From contig VSCH01000020.1 in assembly GCA_047459075.1 (NCBI GenBank), positions 1 through 55,811 of the forward strand: 55,811 nt of DNA. The letters are read 5' to 3'. This stretch comes from ZC4RG19 sp017577565 (GTDB lineage Bacteria > Actinomycetota > Acidimicrobiia > Acidimicrobiales > VFJN01). Shown here piece by piece: positions 51,534-55,811 of the stretch. Position 1 is the stretch's first letter, and the number at the start of each line of letters is the position of its first letter. A program made the translations under genes and the position numbers. Below the pieces are notes generated by a model that was not told the DNA's origin, searched no databases, and saw nothing but the letters and a program-made list of their open reading frames with translations.

Positions 51534-53074
51534 CCACCGACCAGCAGCGCTACGACACCCTGGGCTGCAACGGCGCCGTCGTCGGCCGCACGCCGGTCCT
51601 CGACCGGCTCGCCGCCGAGGGCGTCCGCTACACCCGCGCCGTGCCGCAGTCGGTGGTGTGCATGCCGTCGCGGGCCACCATGCTCACCGGCCAGCACCCC
51701 GAGACCCACGGGGTGTGGATGAACGGCGTGGCCCTGCCGGTCGACGCCCCGTCGGTCGCCGCCGTGCTCCACCGGGCCGGGTACCGCACGGCGCTCATCG
51801 GCAAGCCGCACTTCGAGCCGTTCCTCGACCCCTTCGGGCGCTTCGTCGAGAACGCGCTCGCCGGCACCGGCCGGCCGACCACCACCTCGCCGTGGGCGGA
51901 CGGCACGACCGGGCCGCACCGCGGCTTCGAGCACCTGGAGTTCGCCACCCACACGCCGATGGGGCCGCTCCACTACGCCCGCTGGCTGCGCGAGCGCCAC
52001 CCCGAGGCGGTGGCCGGCTTCTACGCCGTCCTCGACGCCGAGCTGGAGGTCAACGCCGAGGGCGGCGGGGCGACCGGCGCGCCACAGGTCAAGGACAACC
52101 CGATCCCGCGGGAGTGGTACCACACCGACTGGGTCGCGGACCGCACGATCGCCTGGCTCGACGGCCTCGGCGACGACGAGGACTGGTTCTGCTGGATGAG
52201 CTTCCCCGACCCGCACCACCCGTGGGACCCGCCGGCCTCGGAGATGCGCCGCGTCGACTGGCGCGACGTCCCCCTCCCCGCCGGCTGGATCGACGACCGG
52301 GACGAGCGGGAGCGGGTGCTGGACGGCAAGCCCCGCCACTGGCGGCTCTGGTACGAGGGCCGGCTGGTGTCGAACTACGAGGCGCCGGCGCGCTGGGTCC
52401 CGGCGACGCTCACCGCCGATCAGGTCCGGGAGGTGAACGCCCGCAACGCGGTCGAGGTCGAGCTGATCGACGAGGCCGTCGGGCGGGTGCTGGCGGCGAT
52501 CGAGGCCCGGGGCTGGGGCGACGACGTCGACGTGATCTTCACGACCGACCACGGCGAGCTGCAGGGCGACTTCGGGCTGCTGTTCAAGGGGCCCTACCAC
52601 GTCGACGCGCTGATGCGGCTCCCGCTGATCTGGCGGCCGGCGCCACGGGCGGGCGTGGCGCCGGCCGTCGTCTCGCGCCCGGTCGGGCTGGTCGACCTGG
52701 CGCCGACGTTCTGCGCGGTCGCCGGGATCGACCCTCCCGGGTGGATGGAGGGGCGGGCCCTGCCGCTCGACGACGACGCCGCCGCCCGCCGGCCGGAGCC
52801 GGTGCTGACCACCTGGGACAGCGAGCTGCACGGCGTCGGCGTGCACCTGCGCACGATCACCCGCGACGGGTGGGTGTGCACGACCTACCTGCCCGGCACG
52901 GTCCACGACGGCACCGAGGGCGAGCTGTACGACCTGACCGACGACCCGCTCCAGCGCCACAACCGCTGGGACGACCCGTCGCTGCGGTCGGTGCGCGACG
53001 ACCTGGTCGACGACCTGCGCCGCCACCTGCGCCCGGCCCGCCGGCCCCGGCTGCCGGTCGAGGCCCCGGTCTAG
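51509..53074 (+). CDS. Type I sulfatase (arylsulfatase/choline-sulfatase-like)
   Basis: 521 aa. Start GTG 51509 after GAGGGAGGGGAGG. VTTDQQRYDTLGCNG gives the first metal ligands. CMPSRATMLTGQ holds the formylglycine cysteine (Cys51) in a CxPSR context, GKPHF follows, and FTTDHGELQGDFGLLFKGP gives the remaining metal and active-site residues. The enzyme hydrolyses sulfate (or phosphonate) esters once the Cys is oxidised by a formylglycine-generating enzyme, which is not encoded here. No signal peptide is visible, so it is cytoplasmic, which favours a small imported substrate. Specificity is unknown. Confidence 0.92.
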   Translation: MGRKILFVTTDQQRYDTLGCNGAVVGRTPVLDRLAAEGVRYTRAVPQSVVCMPSRATMLTGQHPETHGVWMNGVALPVDAPSVAAVLHRAGYRTALIGKPHFEPFLDPFGRFVENALAGTGRPTTTSPWADGTTGPHRGFEHLEFATHTPMGPLHYARWLRERHPEAVAGFYAVLDAELEVNAEGGGATGAPQVKDNPIPREWYHTDWVADRTIAWLDGLGDDEDWFCWMSFPDPHHPWDPPASEMRRVDWRDVPLPAGWIDDRDERERVLDGKPRHWRLWYEGRLVSNYEAPARWVPATLTADQVREVNARNAVEVELIDEAVGRVLAAIEARGWGDDVDVIFTTDHGELQGDFGLLFKGPYHVDALMRLPLIWRPAPRAGVAPAVVSRPVGLVDLAPTFCAVAGIDPPGWMEGRALPLDDDAAARRPEPVLTTWDSELHGVGVHLRTITRDGWVCTTYLPGTVHDGTEGELYDLTDDPLQRHNRWDDPSLRSVRDDLVDDLRRHLRPARRPRLPVEAPV

Positions 53075-53104
53075 GCCGCGCCGGGCGAGGCGTCGGCGGG
53101 GCGG

Positions 53105-55384
53105 TCAGCCCGGCACCAGCCCGGCGACGTCCTCCAGCACCCACACCTCGGGGTCGGTCGCCGAGTCCAGCGCCACCACGACCCGGTCGCCCCAGACGAC
53201 CACGTCGGCTGCCGTCACCTGCCGCTCGGCCGGGACCGCCACCGCCCGCCAGCGCTCGCCGTCGGGCGACAGCCAGACGACCGCCTCGTCGCGCCCGCCG
53301 GCGGTGCGGTGCCCGGCGGCCACGAACCCGGCGCCGCCGTCGAGCGGCCGGACGGCCGCCAGGCGGTCGCCCGGCTCGAAGACGTCGACCGGCTCGAAGG
53401 CCTCGCCGTCGGTGGTGCGCCACAGCACCGGGCGGTCCTCGACCCCACCCTGGACCAGGCTGACCTCGCCGTCGCCCGCGCAGGAGCCCAGCCAGCCGGG
53501 GCTGCCGGCGGGCACCGCCGGGCCCTCGACCCGGGCCCAGCCGCCCCCGCCGGACCGCCAGGCGACCGGCTCGGCCCTGCCGTCGCCCCGGTCCGCCCAG
53601 CCGACGACCAGCAGGTCGCCGCCCGGCAGCGCGCAGGCGCCGGCGGCTCGGGTGTCGAGCCCCGGCACGACGTCGAACGGGCCCTCCTGCCGGGCCCAGG
53701 ACCGGCCGTCGTCCGACAGCCACACCGCGGCGGCCTCCGGCTCGGTCACGGCGAACGAGGCGCGGGCGCGCCCGAGCGCCACCCAGCGGTCGCCCACCCG
53801 GTGCAGCGAGGCCACGGTCTCGGTGCCCGGTCCGGCCAGGCCCTCCGCCGGCTGCCACGGGGCGTCGGGCCCGGCCCGGTACCAGCCCACGACGTCCGCC
53901 TCGTCGGAGACGGCCGGGTCGTCCGAGGGGGTGCTCCGGGTGCCGAGGGCGACGGTCGCGCCGGCGCCGTCCGAGGCGACCGCGAGGTGGTCGAGCTCCC
54001 CGGCGTCCGGCAGCTCGGCCGCGTCGAGCTGGACCAGCGTCCCGTCGTCGCCGAGCGTGAAGCTGAGGGGGACGCCGCGGCGCTCCCACGAGCCGTCGGG
54101 GCCGCGGGTGATCTCCGTGCGGTTGCCGGTGAGCAGCGGCCGCCCGTCGACCAGCCCGGTGTGGCTCCACCCCATGCCCGGGTCGTCGACCCCCACCTCG
54201 AGGACCTCGCCGATCGAGTGCTCGCGCTCGCTCAGCCGGGTGACCGCGGACCGGTTGCGCGTCGAGCGGACCAGCAGCACCGACCCGTCGGCCGAGACGC
54301 CGACCGCCGCCTCGACGCCCGGCGCGACCCAGTCGGGACCCTCCATGTGGATCCACAGGCCCGCCTCGTCCCGGATCAGGACGTCGGCGCCCAGCCGGCC
54401 GCCGTCGGCCAGCGTGGTGACGACCCGGCCGTCGGCGACCACCACCGTCCCGAACCACCGGTCGGCGCGGGTGACGGGCACGGGCACGACCTCCCGCTGC
54501 CACCTGCGCCCGTCGACCGACGACCAGAGGGCCGGTCGCCGGCTCCCGTCGCCGATGTCGAAGCCGGTGGCGACGAACTCCTCCCCCGTCCACGCCAGGC
54601 CCCGGACCGCCGCGGCCGGGCCCAGGGACGGCACGGCGAGGTCCCAGGTCGCCCCGGCGTCCGTCGACCGGTAGACGGCGGCGCTGCCCGCACCGCCCCG
54701 GGGGAGGGTGCCGGCGGCGGCCACCACGGTGTCGCCCCCGGCGGCCAGGGCGACGAAGCCGTCGAGGTCGATGCCCTCCGGCGCCGGCAGGTCGGCCACC
54801 TCGCCCGCCCCGTCGCCCCCGAGGTGCAGGGCCACCGGCCGCCGGTCACCGTCCATGCCGAGCGCGACCACCCGGTCGCCGTCGACGTGGGCCACCCCGG
54901 GCGCGACGGCCCGCTCCCGCGCCGCGGTGGGCAGCTCCAGCGGGGTCCAGGTCCGGCGGTCCTCGGAGCGCAGCACGAACGGCCGGTGGGGCTCGCCGGG
55001 CGGCGTGGCCTGGCCGGCCACCACGGTGGCGGCGCCGTCGGTGGCGAGCGCCCACACCCGCACGTGGCCCTCGCCGACGTCCGGGTCGTGGGCCTCCCAC
55101 CGCTCGCCGTCGTCGCTGGTCCACAGGCGGAGGCGGTCGGGGCCGCCCGGCTCGGCGACCACGCCGGCCACGACGTCGGGCAGCGACCCGGTCGAACCGA
55201 GCACGTGGGTGAGCTGGGCCCGCTCGCCCGCCACCCGGGCCACCTCCGGCACGGGCGCGCGGGTCCAGCGGGCCTCGGGCCCGTCGCCGGGATCGGCGCC
55301 GGCGTCGTCGGCGCCCCCCGACGAGCAGGCGGCCGCGGCGGCGAGCAGAAGGGCGACGACGGTTGCACGACGGCGCACGCGCAC
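53105..55384 (-). CDS. Lipoprotein with Asp-box (BNR) beta-propeller repeats
   Basis: 759 aa from GTG 55384, eight bases after GGGGGAG. The leader VRVRRRATVVALLLAAAAAC has a basic start, hydrophobic core and lipidation Cys at residue 20. Throughout the mature part the Asp-box SxDxGxxW recurs: TSDDGERW, RSEDRRTW, RSTDAGATW, SSVDGRRW, LSDDGRSW, RTTDGEAF and LSPDGERW, spaced by 60-160 residues. Such repeats mark sialidase-like or sortilin-like propellers, and this size could hold two propellers. No sialidase catalytic Arg triad or Tyr/Glu motif is obvious, so a binding or scaffold role at the cell surface is more likely than catalysis. Confidence 0.78.
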   Translation of the reverse strand: MRVRRRATVVALLLAAAAACSSGGADDAGADPGDGPEARWTRAPVPEVARVAGERAQLTHVLGSTGSLPDVVAGVVAEPGGPDRLRLWTSDDGERWEAHDPDVGEGHVRVWALATDGAATVVAGQATPPGEPHRPFVLRSEDRRTWTPLELPTAARERAVAPGVAHVDGDRVVALGMDGDRRPVALHLGGDGAGEVADLPAPEGIDLDGFVALAAGGDTVVAAAGTLPRGGAGSAAVYRSTDAGATWDLAVPSLGPAAAVRGLAWTGEEFVATGFDIGDGSRRPALWSSVDGRRWQREVVPVPVTRADRWFGTVVVADGRVVTTLADGGRLGADVLIRDEAGLWIHMEGPDWVAPGVEAAVGVSADGSVLLVRSTRNRSAVTRLSEREHSIGEVLEVGVDDPGMGWSHTGLVDGRPLLTGNRTEITRGPDGSWERRGVPLSFTLGDDGTLVQLDAAELPDAGELDHLAVASDGAGATVALGTRSTPSDDPAVSDEADVVGWYRAGPDAPWQPAEGLAGPGTETVASLHRVGDRWVALGRARASFAVTEPEAAAVWLSDDGRSWARQEGPFDVVPGLDTRAAGACALPGGDLLVVGWADRGDGRAEPVAWRSGGGGWARVEGPAVPAGSPGWLGSCAGDGEVSLVQGGVEDRPVLWRTTDGEAFEPVDVFEPGDRLAAVRPLDGGAGFVAAGHRTAGGRDEAVVWLSPDGERWRAVAVPAERQVTAADVVVWGDRVVVALDSATDPEVWVLEDVAGLVPG

Positions 55385-55552
55385 GGTGACGGCTCCCCCC
55401 GGGACGCAGCAGGCGGGGGCGGGCGCCGCGCCGGCACCCGCCCGGGACGGCCGGCGATCCTGCCCGAGCGGCGCGGTCGTGCTCAACCGCCGGCCGAACG
55501 GCCGAGCGTGCGGGGGTGGCGGACGACCGCCCCCCGTGGCGGGACGGTGCGC

Positions 55553-55811
55553 TCAGCCGTCCACGACCCGCAGGGGGCGCAGGGTCGGCGACCCGGGGGC
55601 GCCCTCGACGAGGTGCGCCGCCACCCGGCCGTCGCCGCCGGCGGCGTCGGGGTGCAGCAGGGCGTGGACGACCCGCTCGCCGTCGCCGGGCGCGGCCGGC
55701 TCGACCGGGGCCACCGCGGCGACGGTGCCGTCGACCGCGACGGCCACGACGGCCCCCTCCTCGAGGTCGGTCGGGGCGACCAGCTCGAGCAGCGGCGGGG
55801 CGGCGGTGGCC
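55553..55811 (-). CDS. C-terminal part of an unidentified protein (partial)
   Basis: An open minus-strand frame runs in from the right edge and stops at 55553. The 85 residues seen read LLELVAPTDLEEGAVVAVAV, then VVHALLHPDA and a final LRPLRVVDG. A regular beta pattern is likely. I do not recognise a family. The 168 bp between it and the lipoprotein start hold no clear gene. Confidence 0.5.
   Translation of the reverse strand, partial: ATAAPPLLELVAPTDLEEGAVVAVAVDGTVAAVAPVEPAAPGDGERVVHALLHPDAAGGDGRVAAHLVEGAPGSPTLRPLRVVDG

Overview
This is a very G+C-rich bacterial chromosome segment, densely packed with genes. It has many GTG starts, ATGA/GTGA overlaps and actinobacterial gene families: SARP regulator, gpgS next to a folP2-like gene, LLM-class oxidoreductase, several TetR regulators, NarL-type two-component pairs. 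An actinobacterium fits best, and I lean toward the Acidimicrobiia by overall gene style; that placement is inference. I see no rRNA, tRNA, CRISPR array, insertion sequence or phage gene. The window starts inside one gene and ends inside another.

Layout. 1-4380 (+): end of an unknown gene, a YtkA-like secreted/anchored protein, a multi-pass membrane protein and helicase HrpB, all joined by 4-base or shorter overlaps. 4439-5830: a divergent RmlC-like epimerase and a convergent SDR with a perfect 17-bp palindrome at its promoter. 5888-7704 (-): a HrtAB/DevC-like ABC permease and ATPase. 7933-10442 (+): DEAD-box helicase with a 5'-UTR hairpin, a crotonase-fold protein lacking one catalytic Glu, and a LapA-domain protein. 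10466-14667 (-): K+ channel with two RCK units, an amidohydrolase without the HxH motif, TetR and an EEP-family phosphatase/nuclease. 14765-17110 (+): UspA and a DUF2207 protein.

17250-29524 is the most coherent block: two paralogous modules, each with a NarL-type sensor kinase, response regulator, LolD-like ATPase and 842-845 aa FtsX/MacB-type permease. Module A (-) adds a DUF4097 'toastrack' protein. Module B (+) is in mirror orientation. In each module a private DNA box lies at nearly the same distance (about 65-76 bp) upstream of both the kinase gene and the ATPase gene. In A it is GGTGGGG-N4-CCCCACC, centred 67.5 bp from both start codons. In B it is an identical 13-mer. I read these as response-regulator sites that tie each sensor to its own exporter.

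29597-34083 (-): MFS transporter, FolP2-like protein, GpgS, zinc alcohol dehydrogenase. 34255-35157 (+): LLM-class enzyme. 35193-38423 (-): SARP/BTAD/ATPase regulator. 38620-42922 (+): phosphoketolase and a membrane metallophosphoesterase. 42915-44038: TetR, a 35-codon small ORF behind a palindrome-covered promoter, then an M23 peptidase (+), a flavin-split-barrel-like protein, an LppX-like anchored protein, a secreted lipase (-) and a GT39-like membrane glycosyltransferase (+). 49850-53074: a DinB-like protein divergent from a TetR-SRPBCC-sulfatase operon. 53105-55384 (-): an Asp-box lipoprotein.

A recurring promoter grammar runs through the window: a TA[G/C][G/C][G/C]T -10 element ends 6-7 nt before the ATG or GTG of at least eleven genes, with looser versions at about six more. 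This implies leaderless mRNAs and helps to fix several start codons. Five convergent gene pairs or operon ends carry long GC-rich hairpins with no U-tract.
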